Positions 34,495 to 42,373 of a stretch of 58,417 nucleotides of DNA are shown in pieces; position 1 is the stretch's first letter; each line of letters opens with the position of its first letter. Under the pieces are notes generated by a model. That model was not told the DNA's origin. It saw only the letters and a program-made list of their open reading frames with translations, and did no database searches. Source of the stretch: Ruminococcaceae bacterium UBA2854 (GTDB lineage Bacteria; Bacillota; Clostridia; Oscillospirales; Acutalibacteraceae). The stretch is taken from assembly GCA_002350765.1 (NCBI GenBank), contig DEFK01000015.1, forward strand, positions 83,079-141,495, read 5' to 3'. The position numbers and the translations under genes were made by a program.

Positions 34495-34690
34495 AACGCC
34501 CTTTCGGACGTTTTTATTTTGGTCTGTTTTCTTTCATAATTATTCTCTTTTTTTAATGAAGTAATGAAGTGAAATGAAGTTTTCCGCTTTGCGGAAAGTG
34601 AAGTTAAGTGTTCCGATACCTCTCACTAATAATTTCTTCATTGCGCAGCAACTTAATTAGCGCAGCGGCTTCATGTTCCGTTAGGAACAC
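34495..34690 (-). pseudogene. truncated duplicate of the four-helix-bundle gene start with its upstream repeat
   Basis: Minus strand: about 150 bp identical in most positions to the region before the intact gene, then the same RBS context and ATGAAAGAAAAC (MKEN as in the intact gene). The frame then runs into RPK and stops, followed at once by a small terminator (ACGTCC-GAAA-GGGCGT, T run). This is what remains of a second gene copy or a truncated integration. Confidence 0.7.
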
Positions 34691-35047
34691 TTAATTACTT
34701 TTATTGCCTTTAGCTGTATTAATTGATGAAATCAACATAACTCTTATAGTTGTACAATTCGAATTAATCTCATCATACTTTTTATTATCAATATAACCCG
34801 TTTTTAATAGTAGCTCCAACCAATAGGCAGTTTCGTTATTCTCCTTTAAAGCTATTTGCAGCTTAGATATAAAATCCGCTTTACTTTGAGCATATTGCGC
34901 TTCACGTATATTTGCTCCTATTGATGTCCCGCTTCTACCTATTTGGCTTGAAATTATACTTTCTCTTTTCGTTTTTAATTCTTTAACCAGTTCTATAATT
35001 TGAACAGCAAAATCAGTCGACATTTCTTTTAGTTTGTTTTCTTTCAT
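34691..35047 (-). CDS. four-helix-bundle protein (23S rRNA intervening-sequence/S23 family)
   Basis: 118 residues, all helical. Family signatures: FAVQIIELVKELKTKRES at the first helix and SQIGRSGTSIGANIREAQYAQSKADFISKLQIALKENNETAYWLELL, the hallmark of the IVS/four-helix-bundle family. Relatives occur inside 23S rRNA intervening sequences and as Avd accessory proteins of diversity-generating retroelements; no reverse transcriptase or rRNA is present here. RBS AGGAG eight bases before ATG. The gene lies exactly between two copies of a 150-bp repeat, as if it moves or duplicates with it. Confidence 0.92.
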   Translation of the reverse strand: MKENKLKEMSTDFAVQIIELVKELKTKRESIISSQIGRSGTSIGANIREAQYAQSKADFISKLQIALKENNETAYWLELLLKTGYIDNKKYDEINSNCTTIRVMLISSINTAKGNKSN

Positions 35048-35054
35048 AATTATT

Positions 35055-35200
35055 CTCCTTTTTAATGAAGTAATGAAGTGAAATGAAGTTTTCCGCTTCG
35101 CGGAAAGTGAAGTTAAGTGTTCCGATATCTCTCACTATTAATTTCTTCATTGCGCAGCAACTTCATTAGCGCAGCGACTTCACGTTCCAACAGGAACACT
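35055..35200 (-). repeat. mini-hairpin repeat upstream of the four-helix-bundle gene
   Basis: Minus strand, toward the gene: a chain of short hairpins (for example CTTTCCGC-GAAGCGGAAAA) separated by ACTTCAT/TTTCACTTCAT linkers and ending in TTACTTCATTA before the RBS. It corresponds to 34545-34690, about 90 percent identical by eye. Confidence 0.75.
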
Positions 35201-35207
35201 TAATTGC

Positions 35208-35234
35208 AAAAACGCTTGCATCGCAAGCGTTTTT
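35208..35234 (-). terminator. terminator of tRNA-Arg
   Basis: AAAAACGCTTGC-ATC-GCAAGCGTTTTT, perfect and symmetric, starting three bases after the tRNA CCA end. Confidence 0.9.
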
Positions 35235-35237
35235 GCA

Positions 35238-35314
35238 TGGTCTGCCCGACGGGATTCGAACCCACGATCTACAGAGTCGGAGTCTGTTGCATTATCCAGC
35301 TGTGCTACGGGCAG
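35238..35314 (-). tRNA. tRNA-Arg, anticodon CCG
   Basis: Complete 77-nt tRNA with encoded CCA. Acceptor CTGCCCG pairs with CGGGCAG; anticodon stem ACAGA/TCTGT holds the loop CTCCGAC with CCG at positions 34-36; T arm GTGGGTTCGAATCCCGT fits. Anticodon CCG reads CGG codons (Arg). It is directly preceded by a copy of the leader repeat. Confidence 0.95.
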
Positions 35315-35315
35315 G

Positions 35316-35430
35316 TATTTTATTTTTCCACGTCAGACGTGTACGTTCCTTTCTGTATATTCATATCCCCCGTACGTTTAATATCCTATGAAGTTTTGGA
35401 TATAGAGGATAGGTTCATCTATATACTAGT
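35316..35430 (-). repeat. leader element immediately upstream of tRNA-Arg
   Basis: Minus strand: GATGAACCTATCCTC, TATATCCAAAACTTCATAGG, ATTAAACGTACGGGGGATATG, AGAAAGGAAC, then hairpin CACGTC-T-GACGTG, a few A/T bases, and the tRNA 5' end. One of the best preserved leaders, yet its downstream gene is not protein-coding. Confidence 0.85.
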
Positions 35431-35439
35431 GGCTGGTAA

Positions 35440-35490
35440 TTCTTCATATAATTACGCATTACGCATTGCGAATTGCGCATTAATAAAATA
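35440..35490 (+). repeat. heptamer array (ACGCATT/GCGAATT units)
   Basis: ACGCATT ACGCATT GCGAATT GCGCATT: four 7-bp units beside the leader element; a related complementary type occurs at 31648-31682. Confidence 0.6.
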
Positions 35491-35520
35491 TTACACTATA
35501 ATCCAAAAATTGTCCAGTAT

Positions 35521-37419
35521 TTATTCCGAAGTCAGCTCTTCCCAACTCTCGTACGCTTTTTCGAGCTCGGACTGTTTTTCTTCAAGCTGCTGTGTTAGCT
35601 CGGTAAGCTTTTCGTAGTCGCTTACGACCTCGTCGCTTTGGAGCAGATTATTAAGCTCCTCAATTTCGCCGTCGAGCGTTTCGATAAGCGCCTCGGCTTT
35701 CTTTATATCATTCTGTTTCTTACGTTCCTTAGCTCGGCGCTGTTTTTCGAGCGTATAGTCGTTAGGCTTTTTCTGGGATTTCTCCGTTGATTTTAATTCT
35801 ATATTAGAATTATTATCAGCCGAAGTACGCTCTAAATAATAATCATAATCGCCGATATACTCGGTTACGCCGTTCTCCCCGAGCGCGAGGATACGCGTAG
35901 CGAGCTTATTTATAAAGTAACGGTCGTGGCTGATTATCAGCATTGTGCCGTCGTAATTCTGAAGCGTATTTTCGAGCTGTTCGCGCGAGGAGCTGTCGAG
36001 GTGGTTAGTCGGCTCGTCAAGAAGCAGAAGATTAGAGCCCTCGAGCATAAGCTTTAAAAGGCTTACTCTCGCGCGCTCGCCGCCGCTCATTTTACTAAGC
36101 GGTTTAAAGACCTCGTCGCCCTTAAACAGAAAACTTCCGAGCGCCGTTCTAAGCCTCGTTTCGGTCATATCGGGGAAGGTATCCCATATCTCGTCCAGCG
36201 CGGTTTTATCGAGGTTGAGGTTAGACTGCATCTGGTCGAAGTAGCCGACGTCAACCTGCGCGCCGTAGTCAACCATACCGCTGTCGAACGCCATACGACC
36301 TAAAAGCATATTAAACAGCGTGGTTTTTCCGCAGCCGTTATCGCCGATAATAAACACGCGCTCGCCCCTGCGGATATGGAAATTCACGTTAGAAAAGAGA
36401 TGATTTTCGCCGAAGCTTTTCGAGAGGTTCTCGGCGATAATAACGTCGTCGCCGCTGACACGTTTAGGCTCAAATCGCATATGTATTCTCTCGAGCTCCT
36501 TTTCGGGAGCGACTAACTGCGCCTTAATCCTGTCCGCCTGCTTCTGCTTACTCGCGGCGGTTATAAAATTGCGTTCCCTGCCCCAGCGTTTCTGCTGTTC
36601 GACAATCCCCTCAATACGCTTGATCTCTTTTAAATCATTCTCGTACTTATTAGTCAGGCTCTCGACATACGCCTGCTTTTTCTTCTTGAACTCAGTATAG
36701 CTGCCCTTATACATCATCGTTTTGCGATGCTCAAGCTCTATCGTTTTATTCGTCACATTATCGAGGAAATAACGGTCGTGGCTGATTATAAGCATCGAGC
36801 CCTTAAAATCCTTAATAAAGCTCTCGAGCCAGCTTACCGAACTTAAATCGAGGTGGTTAGTCGGCTCGTCTAAAAGCAGGAAATTAGAGCGTGACAACAA
36901 AAGCTTTAAGAGGCTGAGCTTAGAGCGCTGACCTCCCGAGAGCTTTCCCGTAGGCATTGTGAAATCCTTTTCCTCAAATCCGAATCCGATCAGCGCTGAA
37001 CGCGTTCTCGCCTTATATGTAAGACCGCCTTTTCTTTCGAACTCGTCGATAAGCGCGGTCTGTTTTTCTATTTTCTCAGCCGTCGGCGACTTTTCAACCT
37101 CGGCGTTAAGCTCCTCGATTTCCTTTTCCGTAGAAATAAGGTAGTCAAAAACCGAGACAAGCTCATCATAAATACTTCTTTCGGGATGGTTGCAGGCGTG
37201 CTGTTCCATATAGCCGAGATTTACTTCCGACGAGGTAAAGACGTTACCGCTGTCGGCGTCAAGCTCGCCGTTAATAATCTTAAAGAGCGTAGTTTTACCC
37301 GTGCCGTTAGCGCCGATAAAGCCGACCTTGTCGCCCTTTTCGATATCGAAAGTAACGCCGTCAAAAAGCACACGCTCGATAAACGACTTTTTTAAATTAT
37401 GAACACTGAGAACAGGCAT
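35521..37419 (-). CDS. ABC-F family ATPase
   Basis: 632 residues, two ABC domains in one chain and no membrane segments. Walker A GANGTGKTTLFKI and GDNGCGKTTLFNM; signatures LSGGQRSKLSLLKLL and MSGGERARVSLLKLM; Walker B LLLDEPTNHLDLSS and LLLDEPTNHLDSSS; a linker of about 60 residues (the P-site tRNA interaction motif region) with AASKQKQADRIKAQL; a C-terminal coiled coil from about 545. ABC-F proteins act on ribosomes (translation factors or antibiotic protection). The subgroup cannot be read with certainty; the C-terminal coiled coil is like Uup/YdiF-type. Start ATG abuts the leader repeat. Confidence 0.92.
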   Translation of the reverse strand: MPVLSVHNLKKSFIERVLFDGVTFDIEKGDKVGFIGANGTGKTTLFKIINGELDADSGNVFTSSEVNLGYMEQHACNHPERSIYDELVSVFDYLISTEKEIEELNAEVEKSPTAEKIEKQTALIDEFERKGGLTYKARTRSALIGFGFEEKDFTMPTGKLSGGQRSKLSLLKLLLSRSNFLLLDEPTNHLDLSSVSWLESFIKDFKGSMLIISHDRYFLDNVTNKTIELEHRKTMMYKGSYTEFKKKKQAYVESLTNKYENDLKEIKRIEGIVEQQKRWGRERNFITAASKQKQADRIKAQLVAPEKELERIHMRFEPKRVSGDDVIIAENLSKSFGENHLFSNVNFHIRRGERVFIIGDNGCGKTTLFNMLLGRMAFDSGMVDYGAQVDVGYFDQMQSNLNLDKTALDEIWDTFPDMTETRLRTALGSFLFKGDEVFKPLSKMSGGERARVSLLKLMLEGSNLLLLDEPTNHLDSSSREQLENTLQNYDGTMLIISHDRYFINKLATRILALGENGVTEYIGDYDYYLERTSADNNSNIELKSTEKSQKKPNDYTLEKQRRAKERKKQNDIKKAEALIETLDGEIEELNNLLQSDEVVSDYEKLTELTQQLEEKQSELEKAYESWEELTSE

Positions 37420-37762
37420 TTTTTTATATTGTCCACGTCAGTCCGTGCATTCCCTCTCTAAAATGTCATATCCCCCGCACCTTTGAGGCTTTATCAGGGT
37501 TTGTATACATTGGATAGGTTCTGCGTTATGGTTTAATGAGTGGGCGTTCCTTTCGTTAGATTAGTGAGCAGTAAACAGTGGGCAGTGAGCAGTTATTGTC
37601 GAGTAAAAAGAACGGACTTAAAATAATCCGCGGTATCCCGACAGTATCAGTGTTTCGCTTGCGCGAAGCGCTTATTAATTTGGTCGGGCAGATAAGGTAG
37701 CTTTTCTATCTATTCTATCTACACGACATTCACTGTACACTGAACACTGATCACTGAAAACT
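37420..37762 (-). repeat. leader element (galE subfamily) plus heptamer-armed palindrome
   Basis: Leader 37558-37420 on the minus strand: GAAAGGAACGCCCAC, GCAGAACCTATCCAATG, GCGGGGGATATG, GAGAGGGAATGCACGG and CTGACGTGGACAATA; here an in-frame TAA follows GACAATA, so no N-terminal extension of the ABC-F protein is possible. Palindrome 37561-37762: GTCGAGTAAAAAGA and TCTATCTACACGACATTC boundaries, a CCCGACAGTATCAG core, AGTGGGC and CACTGAA type arms. Confidence 0.78.
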
Positions 37763-37765
37763 ATT

Positions 37766-38134
37766 TTACATCGTACTATAAAGACTTACAAAATTAATAA
37801 TATGAACTACTATAACCGCGGTATAGATAACAACTCCGCTGTAGATAACGATATTGGTAAACTTACTCTGTTCAAGCTTAAATATCTTATAAAACAGCCA
37901 TATTAGAATACTTATCGCAAGCGGAAGTATACACTTAACGAAAAATCCCATTATAGGGAATTCCATTATCCACGCCATAATCGGATTAGCCTCGTGGAAA
38001 CGTCCCGTATCAATCAGAACCTGCGTACAAAACCAATCGCACACATTTAAGAAATACAGGAAAAACAGCTTCGGCCCGAAGCCGTATCCGCGGACTTCAC
38101 TCCGTTCGTTATAGCCTAAAACTAATTCTGACAT
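37766..38134 (-). CDS. DUF5658-like small membrane protein
   Basis: 122 residues with three membrane segments. FFLYFLNVCDWFCTQVLIDTGRFHEANPIMAWIM carries the family pattern (LNxxDxxxT...G..EANPxM). Function unknown. Follows the potassium transport genes on the same strand but with its own RBS 26 bp upstream of a separate start; may be the last gene of that operon. Confidence 0.78.
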   Translation of the reverse strand: MSELVLGYNERSEVRGYGFGPKLFFLYFLNVCDWFCTQVLIDTGRFHEANPIMAWIMEFPIMGFFVKCILPLAISILIWLFYKIFKLEQSKFTNIVIYSGVVIYTAVIVVHIINFVSLYSTM

Positions 38135-38176
38135 AAAAACACCTCACCGATAGTATACCCGTGAGATGTTTATTTA

Positions 38177-39625
38177 TTAGTTTTTCTTCCAGGCGGCAGG
38201 CATAAATATCAGAAGCATCGGATAAATTTCAAGTCTTCCCGCCAGCATATTGAAAATAAATACAATTTTTGAGAATATACTGAACGACGCGTAGTTGCCC
38301 GCCGAGCCTACTATTCCGAATCCGGGACCCGTGTTATTGAATGTCGCGAGCACACTCGTAAGATTCGTAGTAAAGTCATAGCCGTTAAGCGCGATAAGCG
38401 CCGTACTTACAACAACAATCAATATATAAACCATAAGGTAAACGCTTACGTTTCTAACTACCTCGTGGCTTACCTTTTTACCGCTGACCTTAACGGTCTG
38501 GATTGTACGGGGATGTACAAAAATTCTGAATTCCTTGCGGATTTCTTTAAGCAGGATAATAATTCTCGATACCTTAAATCCGCCGCCCGTACTGCCCGCG
38601 CAGGCTCCGATACAGGTGATTATACATATAATCGTCTGGCTTAACTGCGGCCACTCGTTGGTATCGTTTCCTAAACAGAAACCTGTACTCGACAGAATCG
38701 AGCTCGTGTAGAAAAAGCTCTGGTGGAAGGAATCGAACGCGTTATGGAAGTTGTTATAAATATTAAACGCGATTACGGTCGTAGAGAATACGACAATTCC
38801 GAGATACCACCATAATTCCTCTACCTTGAAGATTGATTTTATTTTCTTTGTAAGAATTAAAATATACACATAGAAGTTTACGCCGAACAGCATCATAAAC
38901 ACGGCTACAACACCCTGGAGATAATAGCTGTCGAAATAACCCATCGACTTATTGTACGCGGAGAATCCGCCCGTACCCGCGGTAGACATAGCGGTAGTAA
39001 CGGCGTCGAAGAAATACATTCCTCCGCAAAGCAGCATTATAGTTTCGATAAACGTAAGTCCTATATAAATAGAATAGAGCGCGATGGCGTAGTTTCTAAG
39101 CTTAGGCATAGTCTTATCGACCTCAGGGCCCGTAGACTCAGCCTTCATAAGATTTATCCCCGCGTTGCCGCCGAGCTTCGGAATAAGCGCTAAAAGGAAT
39201 ACGATAACTCCCATACCGCCGAGGAAGTGGCTTACACTTCGCCAAAGCAGCATACACTTATCTAAAGCTTCGATATCCGTAAGAATCGTAGCTCCCGTAG
39301 TCGTAAAGCCCGATACCGACTCAAAAAACGCGTCGACAAAGCTCGGGATAGAGCCGCTCAGCCATAGCGGAAGCGCTCCCGTTCCAGAAAGCAAAATCCA
39401 GCTCAACGCGGTAGCCGCGAAGCCGTCCCTGCGTTCCATATGGAAACGCTTAGGCTTTCTCAGGACGATTATACCGCCTACGAGGATAAGCGCGAGACCT
39501 ATAAGCAGAAAGTAGATATACGAGGCTTCTCTATACCATAAACCGCATATCGTACCCGACTGCATCGCAAGTCCCTCGATAAGAAGCACCCAGCCTAAAA
39601 TATAAATAACAGTTCTTTTATTCAT
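38177..39625 (-). CDS. trkH: TrkH/KtrB family potassium channel subunit
   Basis: 482 residues, about ten or more membrane segments. Selectivity-filter motifs: SGFTTTGATIL (P-loop 1, near 108), TAGTGGFSAYN (near 217), STGFCLG (near 318) and NNTGPGFGIVG (near 430), four loops as in the TrkH superfamily. Imports K+ with its cytosolic NAD-binding partner encoded two genes upstream (trkA). Between them lies a membrane protein of unknown function. Gap of 12 bp; one operon. Confidence 0.94.
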   Translation of the reverse strand: MNKRTVIYILGWVLLIEGLAMQSGTICGLWYREASYIYFLLIGLALILVGGIIVLRKPKRFHMERRDGFAATALSWILLSGTGALPLWLSGSIPSFVDAFFESVSGFTTTGATILTDIEALDKCMLLWRSVSHFLGGMGVIVFLLALIPKLGGNAGINLMKAESTGPEVDKTMPKLRNYAIALYSIYIGLTFIETIMLLCGGMYFFDAVTTAMSTAGTGGFSAYNKSMGYFDSYYLQGVVAVFMMLFGVNFYVYILILTKKIKSIFKVEELWWYLGIVVFSTTVIAFNIYNNFHNAFDSFHQSFFYTSSILSSTGFCLGNDTNEWPQLSQTIICIITCIGACAGSTGGGFKVSRIIILLKEIRKEFRIFVHPRTIQTVKVSGKKVSHEVVRNVSVYLMVYILIVVVSTALIALNGYDFTTNLTSVLATFNNTGPGFGIVGSAGNYASFSIFSKIVFIFNMLAGRLEIYPMLLIFMPAAWKKN

Positions 39626-39637
39626 AAAATCACCTTA

Positions 39638-40111
39638 TCAGAACAATACTCCTCTTGACTTAAAATAAGCCAGAATACACATTATAACGGTAAAAACAAC
39701 AGTAGATAAAATACGTTCGCCGTAGTTAACGCCGTTGCTTTTCAACCCTATGCCGAGAGCGCTGTAATTGTGGAAAGTAACAACTGTGGTAACAATACAA
39801 TAAAACGCGAAGGCTACCGAGCCTACGGCGACATAATAACTTACGTCGTAATGCTTTACAGCAAGCAGCATCAGACCTCCGTAAAGGAAAAAGCTGATTA
39901 TAATAAAGAAGTTTACAATCGGTAGAATAATACCGATTTCCTTTATCGACTTCGTAAACAAAGTCCACTCGCCGAAGCCTCTGTAATGGCTTGTAATATA
40001 GCCTTTACTATGGTGGCTTCTCAGCATATCGTATTTCCAGCCGTTAATATCCAGCGCCTTAAACGCCAGAAGAAGTACCATTAAGACGAGAAGCGTCATC
40101 TTGTCACTCAA
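39638..40111 (-). CDS. membrane protein of unknown function inside the trk operon
   Basis: 157 residues with about four hydrophobic segments (KMTLLVLMVLLLAF, IILPIVNFFIIISFFLYGGLML, VAVGSVAFAFYCIVTTVV, VVFTVIMCILAYF). Soluble part includes HHSKGYITSHYRGFGEWTLF. No family recognised. Located between trkA and trkH with short gaps (35 and 12 bp), so it may be a third subunit or regulator of potassium uptake; that is an inference from position. Confidence 0.8.
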   Translation of the reverse strand: MSDKMTLLVLMVLLLAFKALDINGWKYDMLRSHHSKGYITSHYRGFGEWTLFTKSIKEIGIILPIVNFFIIISFFLYGGLMLLAVKHYDVSYYVAVGSVAFAFYCIVTTVVTFHNYSALGIGLKSNGVNYGERILSTVVFTVIMCILAYFKSRGVLF

Positions 40112-40146
40112 AAAAATTCACCTTATCCTAACGTAAGGATTCTACC

Positions 40147-41502
40147 TTACTTTAAAATATCCTTTAAGTCGAATAATCCCTTATGCTTAGTAACTACTAC
40201 AACAGAGTCGCCGAGCTCGATAGAATCTTTACCGCTCGGAATAATTATACTTCCGTTTCGATTTATACAAGCAACCTGTAAATCGGGCTTTAAATTAAGC
40301 ATAGAAAGCGGAACGCCGATAGCCATATTATCCTCTCTCGCCTTAAACTCAAGCGCCTCAGCCTGACCGTTACAAATCGAGTAGAGAGTTTCGATATTAC
40401 TTCCGAACGAATTCTGCATAGCGCGGACGTAGCGGATAATATACTGACCTGTTAAGTGCTTGGGATGGATAACCGAATCGAGCGGAAGGCTGTCGATAAT
40501 ACTGAAGCTTATATTGTCGATTTCGGTAATAATCTTAGCGTCGGGGTTAACGTCCTTAGCGAACAGCGATACGATAATATTCTCCTCGTCGGTATCCATA
40601 AGCGCTACAATAGCGTCGGCGTGCTCAACGCCCTCGGAGATAAGAAGCTCCTGGTTCATACCGTTACCGTGGATAATTACGACGTCGTCTAAAATCTCGC
40701 TTAAATGCTCACATCTCGCGCGGTCGGTTTCAACGATCTTAACCTTAATACCCGTTTCGCTTAAAGACTTAGCGAGGTAGTACGCGATTTTACTTCCGCC
40801 TAAGATAAGCACATTACGGCTTTTCGCGTTAATAACGCCTAAGCTCTTAAAGAGTCTCGCGGCTGCTTTACTCTCGGAAATAATCGTAATAAGGTCGCCG
40901 GGTTTAATCTCGAAATCACCGTTCGGGATAAATCCTTCGTTGCCTCTTTCTACGGTGCATATACGCAGTCCGCTTTTAAAGAGGTTAGCGCAGTCAACCA
41001 CCTTTTTATTGGCGAGCGCCGATTTATCATTTATTTTAACCTTAATAAGGTCAACTACTCCTTTGGCGAAGGAATCAATCTCCACAGCGCCGGGGAATTT
41101 TATAAGACGGCTAAGCTCGCGCGCGCAGGTCTGCTCGGGGTTAATCGCGAGAGAAAGTCCGAGCGCGTCTTTAAGGCGCGGAACGTCGTTGGTATAATGC
41201 GGATTTCTTACACGGGCGATAGTCCTCGGAGCGCCCGCGTTCTTAGCGATAAGACAGGCGTACAGATTAAGCTCGTCGGAAGCCGTAACGGCAATCATCA
41301 GATCAGAGCCCTTAACTCCCGCGTCCTTAAGAATTTCGTACGTCGCGCCGTTTCCGACAACGCCCATTACATTCTGTGTACCCGCTACCGACTGGAGCGC
41401 GTTAGCGTCGGTATCAATAACGGTAATGCTGTGTCCTTCGCGGTTAAGCTGGTCGGCGATTGTACGTCCGACACGGCCGCATCCTACAATAATAATTTTC
41501 AT
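40147..41502 (-). CDS. trkA: Trk potassium uptake regulatory subunit TrkA
   Basis: 451 residues arranged as TrkA-N, TrkA-C, TrkA-N, TrkA-C. First Rossmann motif IVGCGRVGRTIADQL at the start with the acidic residue VIDTD after it; second NVLILGGSKIAYYLAKSL near 230 with VETDR. TrkA_C domains follow each (about 140-220 and 370-450). Binds NAD(H)/ATP and gates TrkH. First gene of the operon trkA - unknown membrane protein - trkH. Confidence 0.95.
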   Translation of the reverse strand: MKIIIVGCGRVGRTIADQLNREGHSITVIDTDANALQSVAGTQNVMGVVGNGATYEILKDAGVKGSDLMIAVTASDELNLYACLIAKNAGAPRTIARVRNPHYTNDVPRLKDALGLSLAINPEQTCARELSRLIKFPGAVEIDSFAKGVVDLIKVKINDKSALANKKVVDCANLFKSGLRICTVERGNEGFIPNGDFEIKPGDLITIISESKAAARLFKSLGVINAKSRNVLILGGSKIAYYLAKSLSETGIKVKIVETDRARCEHLSEILDDVVIIHGNGMNQELLISEGVEHADAIVALMDTDEENIIVSLFAKDVNPDAKIITEIDNISFSIIDSLPLDSVIHPKHLTGQYIIRYVRAMQNSFGSNIETLYSICNGQAEALEFKAREDNMAIGVPLSMLNLKPDLQVACINRNGSIIIPSGKDSIELGDSVVVVTKHKGLFDLKDILK

Positions 41503-41543
41503 AAAGATTACCTCTTTAAATACTAAAAATCATAATTAAGGAT

Positions 41544-41572
41544 ATTATAATATATTTAGAGCGTAAAATCAA
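41544..41572 (-). promoter_or_regulatory. promoter of the trkA-trkH operon
   Basis: Minus strand: TTGATT (41572-41567), 17-bp spacer, TATAAT (41549-41544), about 40 bp before the start codon. Confidence 0.75.
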
Positions 41573-41599
41573 TAGTTTTTTATTTTCCGCGTCAGTACG

Positions 41600-41925
41600 T
41601 TTTAATTGTCATAATACAACGTCACCTCATAACCGTAGGAGCGGTGCTATAACGTGTCATTCTGAGCCACTATACTGTCATCTTGAGCGGTCCGCAAAGC
41701 GGAATTTTGCGTTAGCAAAATAGTCGAAAGATCTTATACCGCCTATTGAATAATCCTATACCGCTTGTCATTCTGAGCGAAGCCGAAGAATCCTATACTT
41801 TAAGATCCTTCGATTATTCGCTGTCGCGAATTTTGCTACGCAAACCACTCAGGATGACAGTGTGGACTGAGAACCGGAAACTGCTCACTGTCCCCTGCTC
41901 ACTGTCCCCTGCCCACTGGCTAACC
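41600..41925. repeat. nested intergenic repeats: truncated CGTAGGGGCGG element, partial and complete 94-bp MITE, heptamers
   Basis: In order: ACGTCACCTCATAACCGTAGG (broken end of the larger MITE family near 41612-41648), a first partial TGTCATTCTGAG element with a palindrome TCCGCAAAGCGGA, the complete 94-bp element at 41766-41859, and CACTGTCCCCTGCTCACTGTCC-type units at about 41885-41918. Confidence 0.65.
41766..41859. mobile_element. 94-bp MITE-like element, copy 2
   Basis: TGTCATTCTGAG and CTCAGGATGACA ends; interior nearly identical to the copy at 2387-2480 (differences cluster between positions 15 and 40). No coding capacity. Confidence 0.75.
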
Positions 41926-41929
41926 ACAA

Positions 41930-41958
41930 AAACGAAGCCCGCGGCAAATGCCGCGGGC
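41930..41958 (-). terminator. terminator of the short transcript
   Basis: Minus strand: GCCCGCGGC-ATTT-GCCGCGGGC followed by TTCGTTTTT, a nine-pair GC-rich stem. Confidence 0.9.
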
Positions 41959-42250
41959 GAAAACTAACTAGATCATTGGTCTATCCTCAACCTTTATTAT
42001 TTTTTCAAAGTACAAGTCGAGTAAAAAATTAACTAGAACATTGGTCTATCCTCTTTAATATAATAAAAACAGTTTCTTAGTCTGCTCGAAGTCAAATTAA
42101 ACAAATCATGGGACTATCCCCTATCTATAAAAATCTAAAACTCAAAATCTATAATTAAATATTACACCGGACCAGTCTCCGTAAAACTAATTTTAATTTT
42201 TATAAACTTCAATGATTTATTTTTAAGATGTGCGCCCACGTCGGGCGAAA

Positions 42251-42313
42251 TCAGTTAGGCGGTAAACTCCGCTTGAGGTCTTTGATAGAAATAATATGTG
42301 GTCTATGTAACAT
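42251..42313 (-). CDS. 20-residue ORF resembling the PyrB N-terminus
   Basis: Starts at ATG 42313 with AAAGGAGG eight bases upstream and a consensus promoter about 35 bp before it. Peptide: MLHRPHIISIKDLKRS, then LPPN and a stop. HIISIKDLKR resembles the start of aspartate carbamoyltransferases (E. coli PyrB has HIISINDLSR). The frame does not continue as PyrB, and no pyr genes are near. It may be a leftover promoter and start of a pyrB gene, a leader peptide, or chance similarity. Confidence 0.5.
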   Translation of the reverse strand: MLHRPHIISIKDLKRSLPPN

Positions 42314-42344
42314 CTTAAAAACCTCCTTTGTTTTTGTTGTCTAT

Positions 42345-42373
42345 ATTATATACTACTATTTTGCGTTTGTCAA
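42345..42373 (-). promoter_or_regulatory. consensus sigma-A promoter of the short transcript
   Basis: Minus strand: TTGACA (42373-42368), 17-bp spacer, TATAAT (42350-42345), a perfect match to the vegetative consensus and the strongest promoter seen in the window. Confidence 0.9.

Larger units (their letters stand above)
41926..42338 (-). ncRNA. short transcript of unknown function with a micro-ORF array
   Basis: Predicted from a consensus promoter (42373-42345) to a strong terminator (41958-41926), about 410 nt. It holds a 20-codon ORF with an ideal RBS, two small hairpins (CGCCC-ACGTC-GGGCG at 42233-42247; CGGA...TCCG near 42174), and a direct repeat of about 65 bp present two and a half times (units at 41966, 42031 and 42099 on the plus strand). 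On the transcribed strand each unit reads GAGGATAGACCAATG or a variant: an SD-like GAGG about eight bases before an ATG, followed by one or a few codons and a stop (ATG-TTC-TAG, ATG-ATC-TAG, and a five-codon ORF). It could be an RNA regulator or a translated array of minimal ORFs. Confidence 0.55.

Noticed and set aside
34691..35047. Diversity-generating retroelement accessory gene (Avd)
   Set aside because: The protein family fits, but there is no reverse transcriptase, template repeat or variable repeat pair nearby.
41966..42121. Regularly spaced repeats (65-68 bp period) resembling a short CRISPR array
   Set aside because: Only two and a half units, the repeat core is diverged (17 of 23 matches for the third), the intervening sequences resemble each other as well, and there are no cas genes. 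A tandem duplication inside a transcript fits better.
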